Assembly (NCBI RefSeq): GCF_021389935.1 | Contig: NZ_CP089979.1 | Coordinates: 6,410,501 to 6,474,500 of the forward strand | DNA: 64,000 nt | From: Fulvivirga ligni | GTDB lineage: Bacteria; Bacteroidota; Bacteroidia; Cytophagales; Cyclobacteriaceae | Direction: 5' to 3' | In this document: positions 18,036 to 28,270 of the stretch, one piece after another | Numbering within the stretch: position 1 is the stretch's first letter | Layout of the letters: each line of letters opens with the position of its first letter | Made by a program: the position numbers and the translations under genes | Notes under the pieces: model-generated | Seen by the model: the letters and a program-made list of their open reading frames with translations, nothing else | The model's database searches: none | What the model was told of the DNA's origin: nothing

Positions 18036-19461
18036 GAGAAACATATATAAATATTTAGGAGTGGCCGCCATAGCTTTTAGCGTAACGGCCTGTGCTCCAT
18101 CTATTACAGAAAAAACTGCCAAAAAGGATGTACCTACGAGCTATAGCAATAGCTCGCAGGATACAACCAATACGGCACAAATGAACTGGAAAGAGTATTT
18201 TACAGATCCTTATCTGACAGCGCTTATTGATACAGCTCTACAGAACAATCAGGAACTGAACATCACTTTACAGGAAATACAAATCTCACAAAATGAGGTA
18301 AGAGCCAGAAAAGGGGAGTATTTACCATTTTTAGGTGTAAGAGGTGCTGCTGAAGTAGAAAAAGTAGGTCGCTACACCAGCCAGGGAGCTAATGATGCTA
18401 ACACTGAAATTAAGCCTGGTAAAGAAACTCCTGATCCACTAGGAGACTACCTACTTGAGGCATATGCAACTTGGGAAGTAGACATCTGGAAGAAGTTGAG
18501 AAATGCTAAGAAAGCTGCATTATCACGCTACCTATCTAGTGTAGAAGGTAGAAACTTTATGGTGACCAACCTGATTGGAGAAGTAGCCAGTTCTTATTAT
18601 GAGCTGCTTGCTTTGGATAATCAGCTGGCCATTGTAAAAAGGAATATCGAGATTCAGAGCAATGCTTTAGAAATTGTAAAAATGCAAAAGCAGGCTTCAA
18701 GAGTTACTGAACTGGCGGTGAGAAAATTCCAGGCTGAAGTGTTACACACCAGAAGCTTACAGTTTGATATTCAGCAGGAAATAGTTGAAACTGAAAACAG
18801 AATCAACTTCCTTTTAGGTAGATATCCTCAGCACATAGAGCGTGATATGGAAGCTTTTGTAGCGTGGACTCCGAACCAAATTCAGGCAGGTGTACCAGCT
18901 CAGCTTTTGGATAACAGACCGGACATTAAGCAAGCTGAGTTAGATCTAGCAGCAGCTAAGCTAGATGTGAAAGTAGCCAAAGCACGTTTCTACCCATCAT
19001 TAGGAATATCTGCTGGCGTCGGTTTTCAGGCATTTAACCCTAAATATCTGACTACTACACCAGAATCTCTTATCTATTCTTTAGCAGGAGATTTAATGGC
19101 TCCTTTGATTAATAGAAATGAGATAAAGGCAACTTACAAAAGCGCGAATGCTAAGCAAATACAAGCTGTTTATAATTACGAGAGAACAGTTTTAAACGCT
19201 TACATAGAAGTAGCTAATCAGCTTTCTAAAATAGACAACTTAGGCAAAAGCTATGACCTGAAAGCTCAGGAAGTAGATGCTTTAACCAGCTCTATCAACA
19301 TCTCTAATAACCTTTTCAAATCAGCCCATGCTGATTATATGGAAGTGTTATTAACTCAGAGAGATGCGCTGGAATCTAAGTTTGACTTAGTAGAAACAAA
19401 AATGCAACAGATGAACGCCATGGTAAATATTTATCGGGCGCTTGGTGGGGGATGGAATTAA
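18019..19461 (+). CDS. RND efflux outer-membrane factor (NodT/OprM type lipoprotein)
   Basis: A 480-residue protein with a lipoprotein signal (…AFSVTACAPS, Cys25). Two TolC-like repeats follow, with the family features NWKEYFTDPYLTALIDTALQNNQELNI and LLDNRPDIKQAELDLAAAKLDVKVAKARFYPSL. It forms the outer-membrane exit duct of the tripartite pump. The start overlaps the pump gene by 17 bases, or by 8 if the ATG at 18028 is used; neither has a clear ribosome binding site. A strong terminator follows. Confidence 0.93.
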   Translation: MFIMTKRNIYKYLGVAAIAFSVTACAPSITEKTAKKDVPTSYSNSSQDTTNTAQMNWKEYFTDPYLTALIDTALQNNQELNITLQEIQISQNEVRARKGEYLPFLGVRGAAEVEKVGRYTSQGANDANTEIKPGKETPDPLGDYLLEAYATWEVDIWKKLRNAKKAALSRYLSSVEGRNFMVTNLIGEVASSYYELLALDNQLAIVKRNIEIQSNALEIVKMQKQASRVTELAVRKFQAEVLHTRSLQFDIQQEIVETENRINFLLGRYPQHIERDMEAFVAWTPNQIQAGVPAQLLDNRPDIKQAELDLAAAKLDVKVAKARFYPSLGISAGVGFQAFNPKYLTTTPESLIYSLAGDLMAPLINRNEIKATYKSANAKQIQAVYNYERTVLNAYIEVANQLSKIDNLGKSYDLKAQEVDALTSSINISNNLFKSAHADYMEVLLTQRDALESKFDLVETKMQQMNAMVNIYRALGGGWN

Positions 19462-19503
19462 TTTAGTGCCCTATAATTAATAGTTGTTCCCAATTTAGTG
19501 TAG

Positions 19504-19537
19504 AAGCCCTCAAGGATTATTTCTTGGGGGCTTTTTT
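19504..19537 (+). terminator. Rho-independent terminator after the efflux operon
   Basis: AAGCCCTCAAG / CTTGGGGGCTT (one G-U pair, 8-base loop) followed by TTTTTA. It ends the three-gene efflux transcript. Confidence 0.85.
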
Positions 19538-19587
19538 ATTGAATGGCTTTATTCAAGCAATCTATAAATACTATATTGCGGCCAGAA

Positions 19588-20118
19588 ATGGAGAATGAAT
19601 ATACTATCACAAAGGCTATAGCTAAGAAGAGTACTATGAATTGGTTGATTCTTCTCCTTTTTCTCATTGCTTTCTTCGGTAGTTTTATTGTGATGGGCCT
19701 ACTGGATCTCCCCTTGTGGCTTGGTTTAGTATTCCATTTCAGTCTAATAGCTATAATCATTTTATATAACTATAAGCACTTTTATAACCTACCTCAGATT
19801 GGATCAATTAAGATAACTGATGATAATATCGTATTGTCAGCAGACGAGGAAATAATTACTATTTCTGGAAATGAGATCAAAGTGATCAATATATATCCTC
19901 ATTTAAACCTGGGTCAAACCCTTCATTGGGATGGAGTTAAACTGATAGAAGTAGTAATAAAACTTCACTCAGGCCACCATTTCACAAAGATCGTTTACAA
20001 CACAAAAAACGGATTTGAGTACAAGCCCAACGATCCCTCCAAATTATGGGAAACCCTTGACCGGTTCGGTGGTTTACATAATTTTAGAGTGAACTTACTT
20101 TTGAGGAAGAATAAGTGA
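19588..20118 (+). CDS. Membrane protein of unknown function with a C-terminal beta-rich domain
   Basis: I prefer the ATG at 19588 (MENEYTITKAIAKK...). The one at 19543 lies only a few bases after the terminator, leaving no room for a promoter. The protein has two hydrophobic helices in the first ~70 residues. A likely cytoplasmic beta-rich domain follows (IGSIKITDDNIVLSADEEIITISGNEIKVINIY), resembling a PH-like fold in pattern. No family is recognised with confidence. It ends 4 bases from a convergent minus-strand gene. Confidence 0.55.
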   Translation: MENEYTITKAIAKKSTMNWLILLLFLIAFFGSFIVMGLLDLPLWLGLVFHFSLIAIIILYNYKHFYNLPQIGSIKITDDNIVLSADEEIITISGNEIKVINIYPHLNLGQTLHWDGVKLIEVVIKLHSGHHFTKIVYNTKNGFEYKPNDPSKLWETLDRFGGLHNFRVNLLLRKNK

Positions 20119-20122
20119 GTAG

Positions 20123-20671
20123 CTAACGGCGCATCATGTGCCACGATAGCACTTTAAAGATTCCTAATTTTCCCTGCTTAATCTCAAAGATCACTTTATA
20201 ATCTTCCGGACTATTCTTTGCCTGCTCCATAATTGGTTTATAGTCGTAATAAATTCTAACATCGTCCTCATATTTATAGTAAAAGCATCGATTCTGACTA
20301 TAGGTGGTCACCTTAATAACTGGCACTTCTATAGCTTCTACTTTTGACTGTTCCAAATCAAAAATAATCCAGAGATTAAAGCATAGTAATAATATGGCCG
20401 ACACACCAAAAGACAAAACCAACATCTGCACTATATAAAGCCCAAACTCTATAACACCATCTTTAAAACTGGTTAATAGATGCTTAAAGAAAATAACATT
20501 AGCTACTAAAAAACATACCCCAGCCACAGTGTAAGTAATCCAATCCGGGTAATTGAGTAAGTTCTGATCCGTCCTAAAATAAACCGCAATTAAGATAAGA
20601 GCAATTACCACATACCATTCGGGCTTCCGCTGAATTTTACTCCACACCCCTGACTTTTTTCTGTGCTTCAT
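20123..20671 (-). CDS. Small membrane protein overlapping the RHS gene end; candidate immunity protein
   Basis: I use the ATG at 20671; a GTG lies one codon upstream. About 182 residues with three hydrophobic segments (PEWYVVIALILIAVYF, WITYTVAGVCFLVANVIFF and VLSFGVSAILLLCFNLWIIF), then a soluble tail with several Tyr and Lys. Its start lies inside the last 35 bases of the 2290-residue RHS gene, so translation is coupled. A small membrane protein overlapping the end of an RHS gene is the usual position for an immunity gene against the RHS tip. The sequence itself matches no immunity family I know, so this role is an inference from position. Confidence 0.6.
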   Translation of the reverse strand: MKHRKKSGVWSKIQRKPEWYVVIALILIAVYFRTDQNLLNYPDWITYTVAGVCFLVANVIFFKHLLTSFKDGVIEFGLYIVQMLVLSFGVSAILLLCFNLWIIFDLEQSKVEAIEVPVIKVTTYSQNRCFYYKYEDDVRIYYDYKPIMEQAKNSPEDYKVIFEIKQGKLGIFKVLSWHMMRR

Positions 20672-23600
20672 CACCTACTTTTTTAACTGCTTCATCCGTA
20701 AACTTAGCGGATATATACCCTTTTGCATTCTTAATCATTTCTTTTTCTGCCTTTGCAACTTTCTTTTGATAATTATTAAGTCTCTTAGAGGATTCTCCTG
20801 CGTCAATTTTATTTAACAGTTTTTGAAACTTTTGAGCATAGACTTTATTAGTCTTTGTGAATTTATTTAATAATTCTTGAGCCTTATCCCCCATTTGATT
20901 TTCAATTAATGTTCCGATTGCAGCAGTGTATGCTAAATTCATAAAATCATCTGACAATAGATCAAAGTCAAAATCACCGTCTTTATCGTCATATTTTCCA
21001 GAAACATAATTTTTCATTGCCTCAGAAGTCAAATTGGCAACAAACTGAGCTGTAATTTTTCCAATCTTACTCTTGCCAATCTTAGCTAAGCGAATGGCTG
21101 TTTGTGAACCGGAAGGAGCAAAAAATGAAAAAGCAGTTGCTTTTACTCCTTCAAAGGCAGCCCCCTTCCAGTTAATATTATCAAAAGCTTGCTCAGCATT
21201 ATCTCCCTTCAATACCAGATTAGTCACGAAGTCTAACCCAGCTTCAATCGCAAAAGCTGTGACTCCTTCCAATAGAGCTGTTATCGGATCATCACCCTCT
21301 GGATCTCTATAATTAATAGGGTTATTGTTAAATCCTACATATGGAGACAGTCCTGGATAATCTTTGAACTTAGGCTCAATACTCCACCATCTTCCGATTT
21401 TAGCACTATATTCTCTAAAGGTCGAGGTGTAGGTATCATTAGATAAACCCAAATCGTTCTCCATACCATTAAAGCCAAATCGATAAGCCGCGTCTCTAAT
21501 ATAACTTCTATCCTCCATCGCCATCCCAAAAGCATAATAATCTGTTGCATTAAGAATATCAGTCCAAGTACTATCTGATTTAAGGTGAATATTATCCGAA
21601 ACTACTGCTAATACATTACCAAGATGATTAACCAGCTCATAGCGCTTATTCCCTAATAACCTAGTACCCTCCTTCTTATAACCTATTCTTACCCCGAGCC
21701 TATTTGTCCCATAAATTACTTGCTCTGTCAATAGACTATCAGTATATATTGCGAGAATATTTCCCACACCGTCTCTGACGTAATGAGTCTTGGTTAATAC
21801 TCCTCCTGATAGAGTATTTTTCATTATTCTTTGTCCACTGGCGTCATAAGCAAAAGTATGCACCGTTCCATTAGACAGAGTCACTTCCTTTACTAACCCA
21901 CGTGAATTCCAATTTATACCTAGCCCTTCAGACTGATCACTAATAAGATTACCTCTTTTATCATATTGAAAGGTCTGATTACTGCTGCCATCGATGTTTT
22001 TCAATCTATTGGTTTGGTCATAATAAATGTACTGAAAGTTGTCACGAACAGCATTCTGACCATTTCTTCTGATGAGTTGATTAAAATTCCCGTTGGCATC
22101 ATAGCTATATGAAGCATCAAAAGGTGAAATTCCTGACCTCGCACTAAACCCGTTACCATCTATATAGTTACTCAAAGATGAGGCGTTTTTGATTCTGTTC
22201 AACTGGTCATATTTATATATCATAGCCTGCATCCCCTTGGTCCTGTCATTATTTTCCAGACCTATTTGCGGCAGATCGGTGGTCATCCAGGCAATATTTC
22301 CGTTATATAACCCGTCTGATGATGTATGCGTATTGTATCTCTGCCATACCTGATCTCTTTCACCGGATATAGCCACCGATGGATTGATCGGTTTATAGTC
22401 TCCCTGATAGTAACCTAACTCATAAGCAAATGCGTCCTTACCGATCCTTGAGCCATATAATCCATCTCTGGCAAGATCTGCTTCATAGGGCATATTTACA
22501 CCCTTTAACCAGCCCTGCAGCGTATAATAATAATCCAGACCCTGAACATTATACTGACCTAAACTAAGCCTGGCAACAGGGCCATGTAAGTAATAAAAAT
22601 AATAGGCATCCCTATCCCAGATAAATCCGTCACCAGAGGTGTATACTTCGGTGATACGATTATCAGCATCATAATTATAGCGATGGATAAACTCATCCTC
22701 TTGGCCGAACTGATATATCAGGTAATTAACTTTACTGCTGATCAGATCATAGACATAATCTGTGCGTTTTTTCTCTAGCCCCGGCAAGTCCTGGATCATT
22801 GACCTCACATTTCCATGACTATCGTAGCTATAGTAGGTAGCCACTGTATCAGAAGATAAAGGATCAATCTTTTCAGTCCATGACACCCTACTTCTCAAGT
22901 GTTTTTGCTGTAGATCAGATTGTATATCCGGACTTAGATCATCATAAAATGTTTTTGTGACATCTGACAGAACATAGTCTTGTTGAGTAGGAAAAACCGT
23001 ACTTGTATCCATTTGCGTAATGAGATCCGCTATATTCTCTATGGTCTCAATTTCTCCTACTTCAATAATTCTACCCTGATCATCATACTTGGAGTAACTA
23101 TATTGATCTTCAACTGCTTGCTGAGCATTTTGAGATAGCCTTAACTGACCTTGGGGATTATACCAGAACTTACTTACCCCAGCATCAGGTGTTTCTTGCT
23201 CTATGGCCTGATTAATAGAATTAACATGATAAAAAGTTCGTAAAGTGTGATTTGGCTCTACTATATTCCCCGCCAAAAACGCATCTACCTGAGTTGGGGT
23301 AAGTGGATGCACCCCCTTAGGAGGCACTGTTTGCACTAGCTGACTCGACTGATCATAATAGTAAAGAGTATAATGATATTCCTTTTGCTCAAAAGTATAA
23401 TCAAGCCTCTCTTCCACTGTTTCTAAGCAAGCGGCGGTATAACTATCATATACACTACTGGTCACTTCATCCAGATAATCCTGTATGGCAAAGCTTAGCA
23501 GTCTATCTCTCTCTTCAGCAGCCCTTTCTTGACATAGAGCCACTTCTCTATCCCAATCTACCGTATAGGAAAAAGCACCCAGAGAACTAGTTGTATCATA

Positions 23601-26600
23601 ATTCAGGCACACATACTCCCCTTCAAACCAAACTCCATTAGGTGTAGGGTTAATCTTCCTTACTTTTAAATCCTTAATATTAATGGCCTGGAAGGTATTG
23701 GCTGTACAGCTCATTATGGCCAGATAGAAATAGGTGCTGGCCTCTGTAGGTGTGAATACTATGCAGGTATCCTTATAAGTGGCATTACCCGCATTATTTT
23801 TCATCCACACATAATCACTAGATGCAGTTTGACCGCCAATTATTACAGGATCTATATACTGAGGCCTGGGTAAAAAACAACTTGCCAATTGCGATACTTC
23901 TGACATATTCGCTACCCCAATTCCTTTCTTAATCGCTGAAGAATCACTCAATAATGCAGTTTGTTTTGAAAGACTATTGGTAGTGACAATACCTTGAGCA
24001 TTTAAGAACCCTTTACTACGGGAAAGCTGCATGTAAACATTATCCACAATAGGGGATGTAAATGTATTACCATCAGTATAAACCTCATATTTAAGGCACA
24101 ATTCGTATTTCTGCCCCGGCTCTAAAGCTTTGACAAACGTGCCTCTAATAGCCTCAGAATCAACCTCTCCAGGGTATCCCCATAATAGCACTCGGCCATT
24201 TCCACCTCCTACATCTGTATTAGGTGTACCGGTAGCTACGGACCAACCATCATAGCAGGATGCTACTATATCTGAATTAGGACAATTACCATTTCCGTTT
24301 TGAGTAAAACTAGGGTTCACAATCCAGTTTTCCGGTTCTTCAACGCACACCAGTGGATCCTCCTGAGCAATACTATCTAAAGAACAGTTGTAGGTACTTA
24401 ATATAGACTGAATGGCGGTTAACTGCGGACTGCTTTGAAGGTCTCCTCGTATGATAAAACGGAAGAAATTATGAGGATTTCCATTAAAATAAGCCTCTAA
24501 ATGTCCCGCAATAGCTGTACTATCAGTTTGGCTTAGCTGGGTTCCGCAATTGAATGCTATATTACTAATAGTCATTTCCAGTTCGGCAGCACTTACAGGA
24601 GCATTAACACCATTGTCTTCTCCCCATTCTTCCAGCCCATCAGGTGTCTGTGGTATATTATCTACTTGTTCCAGTTCTTCTTTGGCTGCTGCACAATTCT
24701 GGTATGCTGGTATGGTCAGCTTAGTTTTTCTCTTGGCTTCAAAATAAAAGCTTTTGTACAAAGACCACCTCTGTTGATTTAATAGCTGCTGGTATGTTTC
24801 AGCATCTAGCTCACTTTCCCGCTGCATAAGATCAAAATACAGGATGTGGTATCCGCCAGATGCGTCTGGATTACCCCTTTCATCTACATAATATGAAGTG
24901 TTATTTGGATTAGTTACCTGACTCAGTGTACCTGAATAAGCATTAGATCCATCAGGAATATTATCTCCATTGGAGTCATATTGAATAGTTCCTATGCTAA
25001 CATTATTAAGTCGGCTTTGTATGGCTGATTTGAATCCATTTCCACTTAAGCTACTATTATTGAAAAATGGATCCAGATTAATTAAATCAGTATAATTTGC
25101 TGAAGAGGCAGAAGACCAATCAGCATAACGAGCCACCTGTTTTTCAAAAATACTGCTCTGTTTATCTCTAATACAAAGCTCGTATTTACAATATAAGGGA
25201 TGAGAAGTTATACTATCTTCAGGCACCACATACGGATCTTCGGAAAGGTCACCGTACTTGTCTTGATAGTATTGAATAATTTGCTGATAAATGTTATCAC
25301 AGTCCAGCTGTGATACTTCCTCAATTGCCTCATTAATAGCATCTTCCACCTCAGGGCAATCTGTACAGATCTCACAAGCGGCTGAGTCTATAACATAACT
25401 CTCTATAATGGTTTGTATAGCGTTAACCACTGAGTCATCAGTCACCACCAGGTTCTGCATTTGCTCATAGCTTAGCTCCTGAGCTTTTAAGGTTTTGGTT
25501 ACAGTGTAGTCTCCTATTTCAGTAAATAAGACAGTAAATTCTATATCATTAACCAGAGTTGCATTGGAGCAACTGCTGGCAGAAATATCATTTCGGATAT
25601 AGGACTGTCCAGTTAGCGATTCGTTTCCTGAAGCGGACGATAAATCTATAGGATGCCCTTGAGTATCCGTAATAGAAATTTCCAGATCGTAATTACACGT
25701 TTGACACCCCATGTTCCCCAGCTCTGTACCTAGAGCCGATAAGCTATAGCTAAAGGTATAACTACTGTTAGGGTTTGCATTTAAAATTTTATGGGCTATT
25801 TCAGATTGATTATCATAGAACTGGTTCTTCTGAAATAAGTCAATAGTTATGGGGTCCGGATCCAAGTTATTATAACTTTCCAGTGCTTCAACATTAGATG
25901 GCGGATTACCGGCTAAAGCCGTTGCTATGACATCTCCTTTTTGAGTTTCATAATTTACCATTACTTGACCATTTGCTCCCACTACTAAATTCTTACTATA
26001 ATGCGATGCATTACCAACATTTGACCCGAAAAGCCTGATTAGTTCTGAAGGTGCCGCATCCCCATAATAGTGCCTGGTAGAGTGATCACCATCAATTCTA
26101 AAGGATTCTCCCACTCGCCCCTGCCTACTAATACGTCCCGTTGGATCATTCAGGTATTCCGTTTGTTTATACACAAATCCCTCAGCATCAGGCAAATAAC
26201 TCCTATGAATAACTCCTAAACCATTAGCCGGAGAATAGTATCTGGAAGCACCATCCACATTTGAAATGGTACTATTTTCTAATCTAGCGTTATCATAATT
26301 AAACTTCTTGCGTAATGCAGAGGTACGATCTGACACTTCTGTATTAGAAGGTACGAAATCATTGAGTCCTGAGGTATAGTCTAGAGAATTGTTGAGTACC
26401 GGACCAGGAATTACTTTGGCAGCCTCCCGACCTTCATAGTCATAATAAGTCTCTTCCAGCATAGTGATACCCAATGAACTTTGATTGATTAAAGTCTGAC
26501 GACTCCTAAAAGTGGCGTCATAATACTGCATAATTTTTTTATACTTGCCTCCTTCTGAAAAAATGGTTTGCTGCTGCCAGGTTTTTTCAGCCTCATGGTT

Positions 26601-27509
26601 ATCAATAGTGAGAGGTAAACCATTGCCGTAGGACCATTCTCCAAGAATTTTAAAATCCGGATGATCAGGGTTATAGCCTACCGCTCTAACCCTGAACCAT
26701 ATTCTACCGTCAGGGTAATAAGAAAGGTGTTGATAAAAATATCCATCAGACGTTATTCTTACCGGCTCCTTGTATTCAAAAGCATCTTCAGCAGAACTAC
26801 CATTGTAATTTTCATAATCGCCTACAAAGACCCATTCTAGATCAAACTCATCGGCACCACTATTAGCAGGATAACTCCAACTGGCAAAAGTATTATTACT
26901 AGATATCTGATAATTTAATGAAGGGATAACCGTAGGATCAAAAACATTCTCATCTTTTCTGAACATAAGAATGTTTAGGTATAGATTATTCACAGCCACC
27001 ACGCCGGTGTCTAATCTATCAGTAATGCTAAACTGAATACTCGAATTACAGGTTAAAAGACTATCATGAAAAACGGTGTTTACAAAGTGCTGAGAAACTG
27101 TGCTTAATCGGGCAGACTGAACCCATGTAGTATCCGGCTGGTCCAGCAAAATGATTTTCATATCTGTGCTCCAGGCCATTTCTGTATTGAGATCACCCAG
27201 ATCATATTCTAGCTGAAATGCAATAAAATACTCCCCTTCCAAACATGGTGGGGCCTCAAAAACCTGATATGCATTATCTTCTTGCAGGTCTGCAAGCAGG
27301 TAGCTTCTTTCGTAATCAGGGATTGGGAGTCGTCCTGTTCGGCTGAGACGAATCTCATTTGGCATCTTCACTACGCCTGTGGTATCAGTATCCCACGCCA
27401 CATTTTCGGCTTGCGTATCATGGCTCACCATTAGATATAAAACTCCTGCCACAAACAGGATATGAGAATACCTTAAGAGTCTACAGGCTTTTGAAATGAA
27501 GTTTCCCAT
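20637..27509 (-). CDS. Very large RHS-repeat protein with a variable C-terminal tip
   Basis: A 2290-residue protein with an N-terminal export signal (ILFVAGVLYLMVSHDTQA). The first ~300 residues are a beta-rich region. Residues ~305-480 (YDYEGREAAKVIPGP and neighbours) resemble the DUF6443-type head of Bacteroidota RHS proteins. A long insert (~550-1400) contains clustered cysteines (CQTCNYDLEI, CEICTDCPEV). YD/RHS repeats run from ~1500 to 2000 (YDANGNFNQLIRR, YDKRGNLISD). The RHS core ends near residue 2075 with LSPYVGFNNNPINYRDPEGDDP. After this comes a ~215-residue tip that is unlike the core: helix-rich, hydrophobic at first, then Lys-rich. RHS shells encapsulate and deliver such tips as toxins or adhesive effectors. 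There is no T9SS tail, so the export route after the inner membrane is unclear. The tip activity is not recognised. Confidence 0.85.
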   Translation of the reverse strand: MGNFISKACRLLRYSHILFVAGVLYLMVSHDTQAENVAWDTDTTGVVKMPNEIRLSRTGRLPIPDYERSYLLADLQEDNAYQVFEAPPCLEGEYFIAFQLEYDLGDLNTEMAWSTDMKIILLDQPDTTWVQSARLSTVSQHFVNTVFHDSLLTCNSSIQFSITDRLDTGVVAVNNLYLNILMFRKDENVFDPTVIPSLNYQISSNNTFASWSYPANSGADEFDLEWVFVGDYENYNGSSAEDAFEYKEPVRITSDGYFYQHLSYYPDGRIWFRVRAVGYNPDHPDFKILGEWSYGNGLPLTIDNHEAEKTWQQQTIFSEGGKYKKIMQYYDATFRSRQTLINQSSLGITMLEETYYDYEGREAAKVIPGPVLNNSLDYTSGLNDFVPSNTEVSDRTSALRKKFNYDNARLENSTISNVDGASRYYSPANGLGVIHRSYLPDAEGFVYKQTEYLNDPTGRISRQGRVGESFRIDGDHSTRHYYGDAAPSELIRLFGSNVGNASHYSKNLVVGANGQVMVNYETQKGDVIATALAGNPPSNVEALESYNNLDPDPITIDLFQKNQFYDNQSEIAHKILNANPNSSYTFSYSLSALGTELGNMGCQTCNYDLEISITDTQGHPIDLSSASGNESLTGQSYIRNDISASSCSNATLVNDIEFTVLFTEIGDYTVTKTLKAQELSYEQMQNLVVTDDSVVNAIQTIIESYVIDSAACEICTDCPEVEDAINEAIEEVSQLDCDNIYQQIIQYYQDKYGDLSEDPYVVPEDSITSHPLYCKYELCIRDKQSSIFEKQVARYADWSSASSANYTDLINLDPFFNNSSLSGNGFKSAIQSRLNNVSIGTIQYDSNGDNIPDGSNAYSGTLSQVTNPNNTSYYVDERGNPDASGGYHILYFDLMQRESELDAETYQQLLNQQRWSLYKSFYFEAKRKTKLTIPAYQNCAAAKEELEQVDNIPQTPDGLEEWGEDNGVNAPVSAAELEMTISNIAFNCGTQLSQTDSTAIAGHLEAYFNGNPHNFFRFIIRGDLQSSPQLTAIQSILSTYNCSLDSIAQEDPLVCVEEPENWIVNPSFTQNGNGNCPNSDIVASCYDGWSVATGTPNTDVGGGNGRVLLWGYPGEVDSEAIRGTFVKALEPGQKYELCLKYEVYTDGNTFTSPIVDNVYMQLSRSKGFLNAQGIVTTNSLSKQTALLSDSSAIKKGIGVANMSEVSQLASCFLPRPQYIDPVIIGGQTASSDYVWMKNNAGNATYKDTCIVFTPTEASTYFYLAIMSCTANTFQAINIKDLKVRKINPTPNGVWFEGEYVCLNYDTTSSLGAFSYTVDWDREVALCQERAAEERDRLLSFAIQDYLDEVTSSVYDSYTAACLETVEERLDYTFEQKEYHYTLYYYDQSSQLVQTVPPKGVHPLTPTQVDAFLAGNIVEPNHTLRTFYHVNSINQAIEQETPDAGVSKFWYNPQGQLRLSQNAQQAVEDQYSYSKYDDQGRIIEVGEIETIENIADLITQMDTSTVFPTQQDYVLSDVTKTFYDDLSPDIQSDLQQKHLRSRVSWTEKIDPLSSDTVATYYSYDSHGNVRSMIQDLPGLEKKRTDYVYDLISSKVNYLIYQFGQEDEFIHRYNYDADNRITEVYTSGDGFIWDRDAYYFYYLHGPVARLSLGQYNVQGLDYYYTLQGWLKGVNMPYEADLARDGLYGSRIGKDAFAYELGYYQGDYKPINPSVAISGERDQVWQRYNTHTSSDGLYNGNIAWMTTDLPQIGLENNDRTKGMQAMIYKYDQLNRIKNASSLSNYIDGNGFSARSGISPFDASYSYDANGNFNQLIRRNGQNAVRDNFQYIYYDQTNRLKNIDGSSNQTFQYDKRGNLISDQSEGLGINWNSRGLVKEVTLSNGTVHTFAYDASGQRIMKNTLSGGVLTKTHYVRDGVGNILAIYTDSLLTEQVIYGTNRLGVRIGYKKEGTRLLGNKRYELVNHLGNVLAVVSDNIHLKSDSTWTDILNATDYYAFGMAMEDRSYIRDAAYRFGFNGMENDLGLSNDTYTSTFREYSAKIGRWWSIEPKFKDYPGLSPYVGFNNNPINYRDPEGDDPITALLEGVTAFAIEAGLDFVTNLVLKGDNAEQAFDNINWKGAAFEGVKATAFSFFAPSGSQTAIRLAKIGKSKIGKITAQFVANLTSEAMKNYVSGKYDDKDGDFDFDLLSDDFMNLAYTAAIGTLIENQMGDKAQELLNKFTKTNKVYAQKFQKLLNKIDAGESSKRLNNYQKKVAKAEKEMIKNAKGYISAKFTDEAVKKVGDEAQKKVRGVE

Positions 27510-27571
27510 GGTTTTATTTATTAGGTTTAAGTTTTTGTATCCCTTCTACCTTACCCAGATTAACAATATTT

Positions 27572-28258
27572 TTAATTCGATGTAGTTTCTACAAAATGAT
27601 AGCCTTTATAGGCCGCTGAGGCCGAAAGCTTTCCATCATCAAGACGGATGAAATTCGTCTCATTGAACATTTGATCAGACAATTTTGCATGTCCATCAAA
27701 GAGTTTAAAATCAATCCTCACATAAGCACCCTGCCTGTATAAGTAGGCTATCTGCGTAAGCATTTTAGTATTAGAATTTATAGAAAGATATAATTCACTT
27801 ACAGGGCCTTCTTTTTGATTTACTTTAAACTGTTCAATGGCACCCTCGCTACGCAAAAACACAGGTTCTTCATAAAATGAAAGAATACTATCCAGATTAA
27901 ATTGAAAGGCTGAAGCCATCATATTTTCATCTGTATTGGCTCGCTTGCTACATACCATTTCCTTTGCAGAACCATCTACCATAATTAAATAGCGGTCATT
28001 CATTAGCATGGCATTACCGCCATAATTGTAGAGATAATTGTCTCCCTTTTTCTTAATATCCACATCAAGGCTATACATCTCTTCTTTTAATTCTTTTGAG
28101 GCATAAGCTTTCACATCCATCTTTATATGTAGATCTGTCATTTGCTCATAGGCCTCTCTCATTTCATTGAGGGAATTCTTTAAATCCTGAGCGTTTAATT
28201 TAGTAAGAGGTATTAAGCCAATTATGCTTAAGACAATAATTTTAATATAATTCTTCAT
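27572..28258 (-). CDS. Secreted LolA-like protein of unknown function
   Basis: A 228-residue protein with a signal peptide ending near LNAQ. Its layout recalls LolA/LolB-like lipid-binding proteins: an early helix (LNEMREAYEQMTDLHIKMDVKAY) and successive beta strands with DRYLIMVDGSAKEMVCS. That is a resemblance of pattern only. It lies between the NIDO/PKD gene and the RHS gene in the same operon (12 and 62 bases apart). A chaperone or carrier role in the periplasm for the large exported proteins is possible but unproven. Confidence 0.55.
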   Translation of the reverse strand: MKNYIKIIVLSIIGLIPLTKLNAQDLKNSLNEMREAYEQMTDLHIKMDVKAYASKELKEEMYSLDVDIKKKGDNYLYNYGGNAMLMNDRYLIMVDGSAKEMVCSKRANTDENMMASAFQFNLDSILSFYEEPVFLRSEGAIEQFKVNQKEGPVSELYLSINSNTKMLTQIAYLYRQGAYVRIDFKLFDGHAKLSDQMFNETNFIRLDDGKLSASAAYKGYHFVETTSN

Positions 28259-28270
28259 TTCTCAGGTCTG

